From: Sacculina carcini
Lineage: Eukaryota; Arthropoda; Thecostraca; Sacculinidae
NCBI GenBank assembly: GCA_916048095.2
Contig: OU696570.1
Coordinates: 11,793,020-11,857,019, forward strand
Length of the DNA: 64,000 bases
Direction of reading: 5' to 3'
Position numbers and translations under genes: made by a program. Below the pieces are notes generated by a model. It saw only the letters and a program-made list of their open reading frames with translations. It had not been told where the DNA came from and did no database searches. The first letter of the stretch is position 1. Each line of letters starts with the position of its first letter. This document shows positions 15,160 to 50,599 of this stretch, piece by piece.

Positions 15160-17088
15160 CTTTTAACTGATATCTCTATCGTGTTTCTATGTGAATTTTG
15201 TCTTATGTATGTTCTAAGTCGTTCACCTACCATCAGCGTCTCGTTTACATGAAGGCTGTGAAACTCTTTGCCTACAGAAAGTAAAGGAGCACGCATTTCT
15301 TATTGAGTTTTTTCGCTACTTTCATCTACATAACATCCTCTTCGTGTCACCGAAGTGAAATAGACGCGTTCCGTATTGGATTGTGTTGTTTCAGCAAGGA
15401 GTATAGACTAGTTGAAAACGGGTCTATTCCTTGATGAATTGCGCATCATCGATTGGGATTTTGTGTGTGTCTTTGTGACACGGATCATTTGATAGGATGT
15501 GTATTCCTTGCTGAGACGTGGGTTTATTGTAAGTGGATGTTTCTATGTGGTCTCATATGACTTACAAATCTTGTCCTTTTACGCGGTATGTCACCGGATT
15601 TCTTATGTTTTTGGGACCGGTGCTCCCTCAATTAATTAACTACCGCTATGTCACCTCAAGGACGGGAGATGTACCCATACATCGGCTGGTTTGACTGCTT
15701 ACAATTGGCAGTTAACATATGTTGTTTTTCAGTGTTAAATAACGTCTCATGATGCTACTTGCGGACACTTAAATCCACTCCGATTCATACAGCTGAATAC
15801 TGACAATCTTTTTGCTTAGCATTTCTTTCATTTCTAGCTTTTCTTTGCTTGCTTTTGTGCATAGCTCGCTGGCTGCGCCATGCAACCCGCCTTTGTGCAT
15901 TAAAACCATCATGCTGATGGTATGTTCGCGTGTATTTGTGTGTTGCAAATTTCGCAACTTCAGTATGCTGGAATGTTGTTTTCATGTTGTGTGGTGGTAC
16001 ATTGTTACCGACGCACTTCCCTCCTACTTATCGTGTGTGCGCGTCAACCTGGGTGGGTGTGTGCGCTCGTGCATGTTGGCATGTAAGCGATCTTCTGAAT
16101 CGTGCGTTCTTTGACCCGTTATCCAGCGGTCATGGGCCCGCGCGTGTGTATGTCTGTATGTCGGTGGGAGGGCATGAATTCGCGTGACGCAGGTGATCAG
16201 CGTGTTGTATAGCGGTTGATCAAATTATCCGATTGATGGCTCTATCTGACTGCATGACCATTCTCTTACCTGTATCCATGCTCATGTTACCTGCTCATTT
16301 GTGATGTTGTGGAGTGTACTGCGAAATGCAGACAACTCATACTATCACAGGAACTGCACGCAATCTTGCGTCATCGTGTGTCCGCTGCAAGCAATGCACA
16401 CAGCAACCAGTCATCCTGTTGCTTATTCTTCCGTCCTATTCTTGCACGATAGTTACATTCAGCAAACTTGTATCTCACCAGGAACGGCAGAGGCAAACTA
16501 GGCGGCCACACCTAGCACCTCTCATTAGGGCTTGACCTCGCACTGGACTCATGAGAAGAATTATATACATTGTGCTTATAATGAATGATTGAACATAGGC
16601 ATCGACGAGTATATCGATTATTCAGAATTTGTTCGAGACTTTGCTGCCATCAAATCACGAAATGTTTTTTTTGTTCGGTTTTTATTTTTTGTATCATCAG
16701 GGGCCACCGAATTCACTTTGGCTAAATCCTCCAATGATAATTATAACATGTTTACAATTGGCCGATTATTCATTCTTTTCAACATGGAACATTCCTCTCT
16801 CACTCAATCTCTCACATTGTCTGTTTCTTCTTCCACTCCGGTCACTATGCGTGTTCACAGTGTGTATGCGTGTTTGTGTATGCGTGTGTGTCATTGTATT
16901 GTCGTGTGTTGCTCCATACACGCTTTCTAATCGATTGTTTTGTTTTTATTCATTCCAGCGTGTTGTTTTTGCGGTCTGTGTACGTCTTCGCAGCGTTTTG
17001 TATACTGAGTATGTATATGTGTGTACGTGTGTATATGCATGTTTGCTTGGGTGTGCGCTTAGTTTTCCTGTTCACATACCGTGATAGT

Positions 17089-17412
17089 GGACTCCGTGGT
17101 GTAGTTGTTGGCACACCCGCCTGACAAGCGGGAGTGGTTCGAATCCCGGCGGAGAAGAATTTCATTGGGTGAATTCTACAATCCCACAGCGCCTGTCCAT
17201 CCAGCAGAAAATGATGGTACCAGATATCAGTCATGAGTTGTGCCATGCATTATGGGGAGGTGGCCCTCTCTAAAACGTCTTAAGTCCTTTTGGCGCCATA
17301 GCGTGGAGATGGTCGGTTCTGCGGTGGCAGCGAGCTGCACGGGACACCTGTGTGTGCTCATAAGCTTCGGCTTCTTCCCGTGTAGCAGCTGCCACTTAGG
17401 CATTTAACCTTT
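17089..17412 (+). mobile_element. tRNA-derived SINE, copy 1
   Basis: The head resembles a tRNA gene: GGACTCCGTGGTGTAGTTG, with an A-box-like TGGTGTAGTTGTTGGC, an anticodon-arm-like CCCGCCTGACAAGCGGG, and a perfect B-box GGTTCGAATCC at 17136-17146. It most resembles tRNA-Val. The unrelated body reaches about 17412. A second, longer copy lies on the minus strand at 53843-54199. Copy 1 lacks roughly 35 bases of the body found in copy 2. The tRNA part is not a functional gene because the acceptor stem does not close. Confidence 0.88.
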
Positions 17413-18032
17413 AATTTTTTTATTTAGTGACGATTTTCGCTGCACTAAAGTTGTCATTGAGTGTTGGCGCGTGTGTGTGTGTGTGGCTTCTGTACTGAAA
17501 ATACATGTGTGTCATTTCATCGCTACTTTTAGTGCGGCATTTCGTATTTTCTTTTGGGAAAGCGTTTCTATTGTTTTCCAGTGTTTTGTGTTGTTTTCTA
17601 TTGTTCCAGTTATAGTTACAGTGTGCATATTGATATTCCTCTATTTTTCCTTCTGTCTTATCTTTTTTTCATTGTATTTTTTCATGTGGTTTCCCTACGC
17701 GTATATCTGTGTGTGTTGAAGTTTCCGCCCAAGGCTGCATATATTTTGCCCTTGAGGCGTTCTATGCTTTCTCTATATGGTGTTGTATGCTTGTGTGTCT
17801 GTGTGTGTGTGTACGTGTGTGTATCTGCATGCATGGGTGTGTGTGTGTGTGAAAGTTCAGCGCGTTCAGATTAGCGTGGGTTTTCTCCGCTCCCTGTGGT
17901 GTACTAATTGTTAGATTGTCATGTGTATGATGATTGACTGGCGTCTATGTGTGTGCGTGTGTGTGTTGGCTTCTTGTGGGCGTGTTCTTTTATCAGAGTC
18001 GATCTGATATTGACAAACCTTGTCGAGCGGGA

Positions 18033-18122
<90 letters not shown>

Positions 18123-19245
18123 GCGCCGGTCAAATTACTCCCAGCTTCCCTGGCGATTTATTAGCAGAATAATTGCTCAAATGTTGTCAACCTCACAGGC
18201 TGTTAACTCCACTTGTTACTATGATGAGGTCAATGACCTCTACTCTGCTAACTCGCTGGTAGATGAGGTGGGGCCGCACCGTTGCCTAGGCGTTGCTTGA
18301 TCACCTGGTCATGTCGTATGCTGGTCCTCAGCTCCTGCTGGCAGCTTTTCACACCTGTCTTTTTCGTCGTTCCATGGCACCGTATTTGCTGCGGAGAACC
18401 GGTTGATAATATTGGTTGTCTTCTGCTGTTAGCATCTAACAGCATATTTTTCGTTGTTGCATCCGTATGTGGGTCGAAGGCGTTGATGTTGCTGTTTCAC
18501 TTGATAAATGTCGGCCAGTAGATGCATGATATTTCAGTCAGAACCTATAAAGCTGTGAAATACGGGGCCATAATCCTCCTGGGCTGATGATGCCCTGTAC
18601 AACGTCTTTCTCCTCCCGGAACTCAAAAAACTTTGTAATTGTGTTGTCTTATATTTATTCAATTTGTTTTATACTAATGGTTTGTTCCGCAAGCATTTGT
18701 GTTGAGTTATCGTCAATCACTCTTATGAGGCAAGTCTATGCAATGTTATGTGTATACCCATACCTTTCATCAGACATTTTTGTGTTGTTTTTCATGTGCC
18801 AAGTTCTGATTTTGTAGCTATTGTTCGCTATACTTTATCCGCCACACAGGCTATGCTCCAGTTACATGGGTTCTTTTCCACAATCTTTGACTGCGTTTTT
18901 CGTCTAGTTAGCTCGTTTATTTGTGAATCAATCAACGATCTCCTTGGCTTACGGTCTCCTGTGTGTCATCTGCCTCGTGTCGCTGTCACACGCGCACGTG
19001 TTATTTGTGTTATATTAGGTCAGGAGCACATTATCGATCACTAACTACCTGCTGGTACTTTTTCGTCTGGTTTCTGTCACCTCCACTCGTGTTTCTTTCA
19101 CAAGGACGCTCGCCCGCATTCTGTATAAGCTGTGCGTTCTTGTCACGCTTGATTACATGACGTATAGGACGAGAAGAGTTTGGATAGAACTAGTTCCGTG
19201 CTGTGAAGTGAATATCGTAAACCTGTGCATGTTTGTGTGTTGCAG
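17413..19245. other. Non-coding, contains a long (GT)n tract
   Basis: No exon could be supported. A long GT microsatellite lies at 18036-18121. If an exon upstream of scaffold exon A exists, this stretch is part of the intron before it: exon A begins with a split codon, so an upstream coding exon ending in phase 1 must lie somewhere to the left. Confidence 0.55.
18036..18121. repeat. (GT)n microsatellite
   Basis: A perfect GT run of about 86 bases on the plus strand. Confidence 0.97.
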
Positions 19246-37993
<18,748 letters not shown>

Positions 37994-39408
37994 CGTGGCG
38001 TGTGCTAGTGGAAGATAGGCTGCGCAGCGTCCCTTATATATTATATACGTCCACAGATACGAGTACTAATCGTTGTTAACATATGCGAATTGAGTGCACG
38101 GAAGTCACCGACATTGTGTCTTGCGTGATTTATAACGAATTAGCGTTGGCTATGCTCACTTTCAGTAACGAATGTTTGTTTTTATGTGTACGCTCTATAA
38201 TTACTGATATTTTTATGTTTCGCTTAAATCAGATACTTGCGAAATATTAACACATTGTCAAAAGCAAACATGTACAGGACAAACACACAGGCTTGATTTA
38301 TAATCACTTGAAATCGCATTCAAACTTCGCTCAGGTTTCCACTCATATTAACATGAACATACACACACATTGTTCCATGAAGAAATTGTTGTATCCTCGG
38401 TATCGTACCTTATTTCCTCGCGATCTAACAGATCGGTCACGTGGCGGTGTTCATCAGCAGTGTTAGTCATGTCTGGACTGACAGTTTGTGATCCATATCT
38501 ATTCATTATACCTTCACTTTCGTATGTCGAAGATGAGTCATCACGCTTTCATGAATAGTCATTGTTTCACTTGGAAGTAACTAGACGTATGTGTCTCTGT
38601 GTCACTGTGCGATTCACTAAACGGTTCAGTTTCAGATCGAACCGCAGGGAAGTTTGTTTCCAAACACCTTCCGTTGTGCCAGCCCTCAAGGCCGTATTGT
38701 TTTGAATTTGTTTTTATACTGCAAATATGATCTGTGGTGCGAATGAATAGCTCGTCTTTTTTCTAGACGATTTCGCCGTACAATTCACACAATTACGTGT
38801 CATCGTGATAATGTGTGCGACATAAAGTTGTTACCGTTTCTATCTCGAGTTCGCCCAGTTGGCAGCATTAGTTCGGCGTGTTGATCGCGTTTTGCCAAAC
38901 TGATCCAACTGCTCGTTTTTGGGACGGGAATAGCTCGCTCTTGTTTGCTTGTTACTCTCGTCGTCTGAGCACTGGTTTTCCGCTGTATTGCTGTGTTGGG
39001 TGTGTGTGTGTGTGTGTGTGTGTTTATGTATGTTAACGCGCCATCGTCTTTTTCGCCCTTCAACATTGCGGTTGGATAGGCGATCGCGGTTCACAAATTA
39101 GTCACACCGAAACACATGTCGCATCTTCCACGCGGCAGAAGCATATTTGAAACAGTCTCATTGATCGCTATCTTGTTTGTACTGTGTCCATGTGTGTGGT
39201 TGTGTCATTACTTTGAATGGCTGATAATGCGACGTTAGGACACACATTGCTAGCCAACCGACCGTATGTCCATGCTTATCACGTCCATGTGAAAATGATT
39301 GTCGTATATTTGTCTATAGACTTATTGGAAGCCGTTCAAGTTTGCGTCGTTATATTCGCGTTATGTTTACAATGTCTATATCCGCGTGTGTTTAGTGAAT
39401 CGTTAACA

Positions 39409-39443
<35 letters not shown>

Positions 39444-40611
39444 TGTGTATGTGTGTGTGTGTGTGTATGTTATGGTGATTACTGCATTGTACCCGAGTAC
39501 TGTTAATATCTCGATACATGCGTAAATCGAGTGAATGTTATCTCGCTTTTTGTCACACTTATTGGACGGTCTACAGACTTCTATCAACGTACGTTGCACA
39601 CTATGGTGATGGTATATGGTCATTCAAGTTGTTTATCTATCGCAATGTCCGATGAAAATGTACCAAGTATAAACGAGTTTGAAGGTTGTCAGTTGTTTCA
39701 CTTAATGAGCCGGTTATTATGTCTTTATTCAACCAGGACTAGATATATATTGACGGGACATGGAAACAGCGTTCGCGTTCCGCACATTACGCCGGTTTGA
39801 TTGCGGAGGCGTCTAGTCTTAATCCCACACAGTAAAATACCGCAGACATATTCCAACACTGCGGATGTTGGTTCCATCTGGTTAGGCTCCTGAAACTCAT
39901 CGTCAACACCTTGCTATGGTTATGTCTGTATATCTGGGTACTTTTGATTCACGGCGAACGGCATTAAAGTTTCCCAGTGAAAGTTTGTCGTGCGGGCATC
40001 ACTTGTACCCTTAGATTTTGTCTGCAGGGCCTTTAGATTCTCTCAAGCCAGTCGTGACAGTTTTTGGGATCTTGTAAGTTGCTGGTTTGAACGCGCTGTC
40101 CTTCTAGCATTACTTGAAATGTTTTAGCTCAGGCACGTTTTTCCACTCGGTGAGCCAATTGCGCAGACCTGTTTTTGCAGAACTTTGCGTGATTGACACT
40201 TGAAATTGAGCGGTTCGTAGCTGCCACAAAAAGCCTTACTCAGTCGCAGTGCAGTAGAGTTACATATGGCTCGCACTTGGTGCCGAAATGATGCCTCGAA
40301 GAGAAATAGTATCCACGACGCATTTAGGTTGATTGGTGCTGCTATCCCTCGGGGAATTCGTGCTACACAGCTGTGCGTCAGCCCTTCAACATGCTGACTG
40401 ACACTCGCTAAAAACCCGGAAGAAAGCTGCGACGATTTTGTTCCGGCATATCACACATGTTTGCGTTTCAGCGGGGACACACACACGCACACACAAACAC
40501 ACACACACGAAATTATAAGAGCACGTGTATTTTGTGTCGGTGTTTCATTGCTCCTGATTTTTCTTTCCCAATCTGGACAAGATCTACCCGCAGTTCGATG
40601 ACCTGGTCACA
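37994..40611. other. Non-coding interval
   Basis: This includes the 3' UTR of the scaffold gene; no clear AATAAA close to the stop was found. GT runs lie at about 39001-39022 and 39411-39468, and an AC run at about 40477-40508. No supported exon. Confidence 0.6.
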
Positions 40612-41155
40612 ATGAAATTCTCGCTGGTTACACTGGCATGCAAGTTGCTTGCACTCATCGCTGTCTGTTTGCTGGTGATGTCGAACTGTTGCCAAACTTC
40701 GGCAAGACCATCGGACAACACCAAACCGACTCCTCCCGTCAGCCAACCACCAAAAGCCGTAAGTGGTCTATTAAGTGGTCAGAATTGCTCGAAATTCGCC
40801 CACCTAGCTGAGTATAAAATAGCTGAGTAAGTGTCCGGCTATAACATTTCATTGAAATTTAATTCTCAGCTGTGGTCCATGCGAGCTTTCAAAGTCAAAT
40901 CCAGTGAAGGGAAATGGTGAAGTTGTTACATGAATCTGCACGGAGATTTTAATTCCGTATTTGAACTCATGGCTCGAATTGGTATCAAGTGTGGCATTGC
41001 AAGTGCTTTTTCATGCAAACTCATCATCATACAGCCCACAGGAAGGACTCTTCCAATTGGGAATTATTGTGGGACCATTCCAAATGGGATACTCCTACAA
41101 GAAGTACGCTGTGGCTGAAGCAAATCTGGGTTTTAACGTTTTCTTGAACTTGTGA
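40612..41155 (+). CDS. Small secreted protein gene, function unknown
   Basis: Exon 1 (40612-40758) starts MKFSLVTLACKLLALIAVCLLVMSN, a strong signal peptide. It continues with CCQTSARPSDNTKPTPP and ends at a perfect GTAAGT donor in phase 0. A candidate second exon at 41042-41155, after CCCACAG, keeps phase and encodes EGLFQLGIIVGPFQMGYSY to a TGA. An alternative is splicing out near 41140 to an exon after CACACAG at about 41170 that ends RASGPPPPIF. The mature product would be short, perhaps peptide-like. I do not recognise the family. Confidence 0.5.
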
Positions 41156-41920
41156 ATTGTTCGCACACAGATTCCGGTTGTTCGGCGAAAAACATTTGCA
41201 CTGCGAGCATCGGGTCCCCCGCCACCAATCTTCTAATACACAATTATCGGCAGACAAACGCGTCTTTTCGCATCGGATCGCATCGGAGAATTGTTCATGG
41301 TTGTTTCTGCATGTGTGTTGAATCTCGCATGCTGATGTCTACACCCTAGCAAATATTCTGGCACATTCTAGCACCCTGCTGAAGCCATTCTTGTGTGATC
41401 TTATGCTCTGCTAATACAAATACACTACAAATATTTATTTTTTGTTTTATTTGTGGTGTTAATCCGATATATTGGCAATTATTCTCAATCTCCGTAGGGT
41501 TGGAAGCAAGTTTAGGCGACTGAAATTCATTTCTGCAAACAATTTATAAATTAAGTTAGAAATTGAACTCGTGAAACGGTTAAACATATCACTCCTGTTA
41601 CAGCCTACACAGCAAATACACCCGCCCGAATGCATGTGAGTATGCGTGTGTGTGTGTGTGGTTTTCGTTGGGACGTTATAATGTCGGCTAAATTGGTGGT
41701 TCGGGTGAGGTTGTCGGTCTGTTTGATCAATACAGCAGGTGGCGTTGATAATGCTGCTTACTCGAGCTTCTTGTGGAGCACAGAAAAACAAGAAGTGCCT
41801 CGTGTCAGTGCCTTTCTCTAATTACATCCTGATTACTATCTCTTCCATTGTCCGTTTCGAATTTATTGCATTTTTTCAACGTGTTGTTTTTATTGTACCT
41901 TGTATGTAAGTAATTCAACT

Positions 41921-43129
41921 ATGGCCTCATCCAGTGGCGACAGGAGCGACCACATTGGCGGATTTCACCGTCGCCAGCGTTGTCTTGTGAAAAACGGATA
42001 TTTGGCAGTCGATCCGACGTGGAAGGACATTGAGGCAGATGGAAAGCAGTCAGAGAGTATTCAGCAGACTCAATGTGACGCTGATAGTTCTGCCAAAAGT
42101 AGCAAAACATGCAACATAACATCAGGGGCCTACTTCAATGGAAATCGTCGACCGGTTGTCCCATTTGTACCACGATTCGTCCAATTTGAAAAGATGCTGC
42201 TCAAGTTCAAAGCGTACTCACATTATCCTGCTCTTGTCGGTCAATATTCTGCTATAACTCGATATTTCAACATCGTCTATCACCTTGAGGATGACACTAT
42301 TGAGGTTGTTGAAACGTGTGCTGAAAGTCCTGGCAGATATCAGGGAAAGATTCTAAGAAGACACCGTTTTCCTGACGACAATGGTGGCTTCTTCTGCTGG
42401 AAGAACTTTGATGTCGGAAAAGATGTCGTCTTCTACGGTATAAGGTACCGCATTTATGACGCCTTCACTTCGACACGACAGTGGTATGAAAGCGAAGGCA
42501 TTCAATTGCAGTGTGCTGAAGAAATACCCAGCTCTTGTGTCAAACAAGTCCCAAACAAGTGCCAGACAACAAATGCGGAATCAGGTGGGCATCTAAACCA
42601 GCATAGGTCGCCACACAAGTTGAAGAGGTTCTTGCATATGGACGGTCAAGTATTGCGATATTATTTGGCAGCTTTGGACCGACAGAAAACTGACAAAACA
42701 TATCCAGAAGTTGCTTATTTTGTTCTCCTGTATTTTCTCTCCGACGATACGATGTCAATCTACCACGACACGTCAGTCACAGTGGCTAGATCGGCCATAT
42801 TTCTGCGTCGCCACAGAGTACCGAAGGATTGGGACACGGGCACTGGTGCTCTCACATTTCCCTCGATAGTCGACGATATCCACTACCAACAGCCGAACTC
42901 GTTCATCAATTTCCAAGATATTTGCGTGGGTGAAGTTCTTCATGTTTACGGTCAGGAACTTTTGGTGTACGATTGCAGCGACTCAACACGGCAATTTGTT
43001 GCAAAATGCAACCCCAACTTGGACATGAAGCCGGTGGAGGAGTTATCTTGCTTATATGAACTGCTCAATTGCGGAGTCGCCATTCATGAAGGGGATATCC
43101 CACATTCCGTTTCCGAACCAATAAAATAA
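41921..43129 (+). CDS. EFHC1/EFHC2-like protein with two DM10 domains, intronless
   Basis: This single exon encodes 402 residues from the ATG at 41921; the frame is open a little further upstream, but only from a TTG. The N-terminal part resembles EFHC1 before its first DM10 domain. DM10 domain 1 spans about residues 93-192 (HLEDDTIEVVE, QGKILRRHRFP, FYGIRYRIYD). Domain 2 spans about 242-362 (YFLSDDTMSIY, FLRRHRVPK, HVYGQELLVYDC). EFHC proteins are ciliary microtubule inner proteins, normally with three DM10 domains and a C-terminal EF-hand region. The third DM10 and the EF-hand are absent here. An AATAAA overlaps the stop codon at 43120-43125. Lack of introns suggests a retrocopy or a derived paralogue, yet the frame is fully open. 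Confidence 0.88.
   Translation: MASSSGDRSDHIGGFHRRQRCLVKNGYLAVDPTWKDIEADGKQSESIQQTQCDADSSAKSSKTCNITSGAYFNGNRRPVVPFVPRFVQFEKMLLKFKAYSHYPALVGQYSAITRYFNIVYHLEDDTIEVVETCAESPGRYQGKILRRHRFPDDNGGFFCWKNFDVGKDVVFYGIRYRIYDAFTSTRQWYESEGIQLQCAEEIPSSCVKQVPNKCQTTNAESGGHLNQHRSPHKLKRFLHMDGQVLRYYLAALDRQKTDKTYPEVAYFVLLYFLSDDTMSIYHDTSVTVARSAIFLRRHRVPKDWDTGTGALTFPSIVDDIHYQQPNSFINFQDICVGEVLHVYGQELLVYDCSDSTRQFVAKCNPNLDMKPVEELSCLYELLNCGVAIHEGDIPHSVSEPIK
43120..43125 (+). promoter_or_regulatory. Polyadenylation signal overlapping the stop region
   Basis: AATAAA occurs within the last two sense codons (CCA ATA AAA TAA) of the EFHC-like gene. If used, cleavage would fall 10-30 bases downstream and leave a very short 3' UTR. 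Confidence 0.5.
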
Positions 43130-43285
43130 TCATTTTCACGCGTTTCAAGTTCTTTTAGTATTATAATTGTATCTTTCTATGTATACATATATACCCTCAT
43201 ACATACATACATGTACATACACACATACATATGTGTGCACATACACATGTGCACACACACGTACATATACATGAATATACACCCA

Positions 43286-43860
43286 TATTATTATTAACGT
43301 TTATTTGTATAGCGCACATTAAAACACACGCGCGAAAAGACAAATATTGAAGCAAAAATAAAAACAAATAAGTAAGACACGCCGCTTAGGGAAAACAAAC
43401 ATGCGGACAATACACACACCCACAAGCACACACACACACTCACACATACACACACACAGAGCCGTTGCGAGGAATTATGGGCCCCCCCCCCGAAGGCATC
43501 ACTTGGGGCCCCCATTGTGAATATTGAATGCATTTATTAGACGTAATCACATACTACGTGAAGCAAAGGGGCCCCTCAACATTCGGGGCCCCCCGGCCGG
43601 GGGATACGGGGGGCGGTTGCTACGGCTCTGCACACACACACACACACACAAACATACTCATGCACACACACCGCAAAATTGAAACATGGCAGTAAGAAAG
43701 AGCAAAAAAAACAAAAAAACTTCTAGTAAATATATCAAGCGAGGCGGGTACGGTATGATGGCTCAGAGCGAAGCGTAAGGAGTATGAGAGTGAGAGTCAT
43801 GATCAAAAATTTATCAAAGAGATGATTGCGCAGGGAAGACATAAATACACACCTATACAC
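43286..43860 (-). mobile_element. 3' fragment of a CR1/L2-like retrotransposon, interrupted by a MITE
   Basis: On the minus strand the start of the fragment reads LRNHLFDKFLIMTLTLILLTL, typical of the last residues of CR1/L2 ORF2. It is followed by a 3' tail ending near GTGCGCTATACAAATAAACG (43290-43320). The tail resembles the end of the fragment at 51378-51985. A small inverted-repeat element (43457-43630) is inserted in it. Confidence 0.6.
43457..43630. mobile_element. 174-bp MITE with CAGAGCCGT ends
   Basis: Left end CAGAGCCGTTGCGAGG and right end inverted CAGAGCCGTAGCAACC (written 5'-3' on the minus strand). The interior has G/C homopolymer blocks (GGGCCCCCCCCCC). Flanks are both AC repeats, so the target duplication cannot be read. 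The style fits a hAT-type MITE. Confidence 0.7.
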
Positions 43861-44149
43861 ACATATATACACACCTATACATGTACATATATACACACAT
43901 GCACATACATATGTATACTTATATATTTTTTGTTTTTTGTTTTTGTTTTGTTCTTTATTCTAATTAAAATCACACAAAATCTAATCTACCCATTCCAAAT
44001 GACCATACAATGCATGCAAATATATACCTTACAATTATACCATATCCATAGATATCTAAACTTTTGTCTTTATTTCTTGTTTTTCATAACAATAACACAA
44101 TACAATCAGTCACACATTTGAGAAGAAATTGGTCAAGTTCAGTACACAT

Positions 44150-45840
44150 GGCTGTCATATTATGTTGATGTTACACTGATCTATGTACTGAAACACCGTG
44201 TTTACTATTGGTAGATTATCCCCCAATATATTTTCAACTGTAAGAGTAATATTGTTGCATTTACAGTAATCGATTAATGCTTTTCTCTGTTGACTGTACC
44301 TAGTGCATTCGATTATATGTGCAACATCGTTAGTCTTGTTGCAAACATGACAGTGCGGTGCAGCTCCATTTAGTATCAATTCTTTTTGTATGAAATACTA
44401 GTATGTCCTATTCTTAATCTTGCCAATATTACCTCTTTTTGTCGACTTCTAAAGTCACTACTGCTCCAATGCTTAAATTCTTGTTTGATACGCCTGAGTT
44501 TATTGTTGTCAATTGCCCTCCAGTTTCTCTGTAAGTATTTGTTGAATTGTGTTTTTAGAAACGCATAATAGTCCTCTCTTGTGATTCCTATACTAACGGG
44601 CCGATGTGATAGCGTATTTTTAGCCAGTTAGTCAGCCATTTCATTACCTTTGATACCTATGTGTACCGGTACCCACAGTATCATAACTTCACTTTCTGCT
44701 GTTAGACTGCTGGCTATTTTGTGTATTGAGGCTATATGTGGATTATGCGTATCATACATTCTATCTATGCCTTCAACAACACTGCGTGATTCTGTGCATA
44801 TGATTGTCTTCGTGTAGTTTGATTTTTTCACCTAGAGTAATAATAGCCTTAATAATTGAATTCAATTCGGCTGTGTATATAGATGAATTGTCAGGAAGTC
44901 TGACTGCTTTTTGACATTCATTGACGTGTATATACGCTGATCCACTTTTTAAATTTATTTTTGAAACGTCCGTGTATATAAAGTGTAAGTCATTATACAA
45001 TGTTTTGGTTCATTAAATTTACTTTGTATGTAAGCATCATTCAATTCTTGTTTGTTTTCATCAGTAAGATAACTAGTAAGGTTTAATGTTACATCAGTAA
45101 GGTTTTAATGCTTTTCATATTCAAAAAATGAGGCTCAGGAATGTGTTGGCAGAATGTGTTGGAATGTGTATTCATTGACAGAATATCTACTTCCAGATCC
45201 TGTCTCATTTGCTTGTCTAATTTATTTTAGGGCAATGGAGCGAATTTATAGTTAGTTTCCGAGTCTACTATATATACAATATTGGAGTTTTTGCTCGTTG
45301 AAGCCCTTATACCGTACTTGACAGCAAGAAATATCCTGCGATCACTCAATGACCGCCAAATCAGCTTGTGAGCTGTCAATCGGCCTGGACTTAACGGCCC
45401 CCGAAATTATTATTAAACATATATTTTGTATTCTATTCAGAATTGCAAGATTATTGTTGTCTGCGTCTAAAAATAATTGCGATTGATAGTCCATAATTGA
45501 TCTAATTGTGAATTTATAGACCAAACTAGGAATTTGTCTATTGGCTCCCAATCCTTACCAGAAATATATCTAAGAAAATTAACCCTTATATTACATTTAC
45601 ATGCGCAATACTTTGTGTTCTGTGAATTTTAGGTTTTGATCAATTATTAGACCTAGGTATTTATTACTTTTTACTTGCTCTATTGGCTTATTATCGAATT
45701 TTATTTCTATTGATAACTCAAATTTAGGTGATTGTTTAATTACAAGTCCTTTAGTTTTCGGCAATGATATCTGTAGCCCTCTGCTTTCAAGATATTCCCT
45801 GATCGTTTGTAGTTGTCGTTCCATTTTTGGGACAATTGTG
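44150..45840 (-). pseudogene. Degenerate I-clade-like non-LTR retrotransposon with RNase H
   Basis: On the minus strand, pieces of reverse transcriptase (LQISLPKTKGLVI, KYLGLIIDQNLKF near 45620-45800), a linker region (near 45350-45550), an RNase H domain (ESRSVVEGIDRMY, VMILWVPVHIGIKGNEMAD near 44630-44830) and a C-terminal zinc-knuckle-like CHVCNKTNDVAHIIECTRY (near 44290-44360) appear in order but in different frames. The RNase H after RT places it with I/R1-type elements. The 5' part is missing. Confidence 0.8.
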
Positions 45841-46168
45841 TCTATTCCTTTTCCACAAAATATATTTTGTCTTCTTAAATAGTTTCGATATTTTAATATA
45901 TGTGAGCACGTGAGTTTTGTCAGGTTGACATTGAACTCAATGTAAATAAACCTCGGATATTTTAATTTTCAAGCACACAATTTCACATTTGCCTGACATG
46001 AAACAGCTGTATTTTGCGAGTGACATTTTCCGATGTCACAATTGACAATCACAGTACCATTGGCCTTTCTTTGTCCATATAAATGTATTTAAATGGAGAA
46101 AGTGATTCATTTGAAAGTGATCTGGCTATATGAAAGTAAAAAGTCATAGTTTTCCCACAACTAGCAAA

Positions 46169-50158
<3,990 letters not shown>

Positions 50159-50599
50159 AAGACCCCTCAAGCAAAACTCGCGAGCAAACCGGCCCGGCAT
50201 TCTCTCGGACAAATGAACTCGCTAATCATATAACAATGGATTATGGCACTGATAGTGTTCCTGTTCGTGTTTACAAGTGTACGTGTCCAAATCAGCACAT
50301 GCAAAATTGTGTATGCAATGCACTTGGTGGCTATATTTCTTAAAGGGAATATATTCGACGATTACATGAAAAATTAGTTGTATTCAAATTCAACTTCAAT
50401 GATGTATTTGCTATAGCGCCCGTGGCCACTGTTCAGTCAAAGATTGAAACGGCCACAACGCGAAGAAAGTTTTACATTTAAGTGGGAAAAATTTGAAAGC
50501 ATAGCGCAAAAGGTGACAACAGACAAAATTAACATTCAACCGAAAAGTGAACGATTATATTAACGAACACTATATTCCGGTAACACAAGGGAATTCACA

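Larger units (their letters stand above)
10864..17088. other. Non-coding region, no exon recognised
   Basis: No open frame here has family-like content. It contains a (GT)n tract at about 11001-11059, a TA run at 12900-12913, the end of a hAT-like repeat at about 13187-13423, a 22-bp minisatellite at 14719-14792, and a TA run at about 15119-15151. Scattered GT-rich patches lie on the plus strand. An undetected short exon of the downstream scaffold gene cannot be excluded. Confidence 0.55.

Noticed and set aside
17089-17160. A tRNA gene
   Set aside because: A and B boxes are present but the acceptor stem does not close, and the sequence continues into a shared SINE body also found at 53843-54199.
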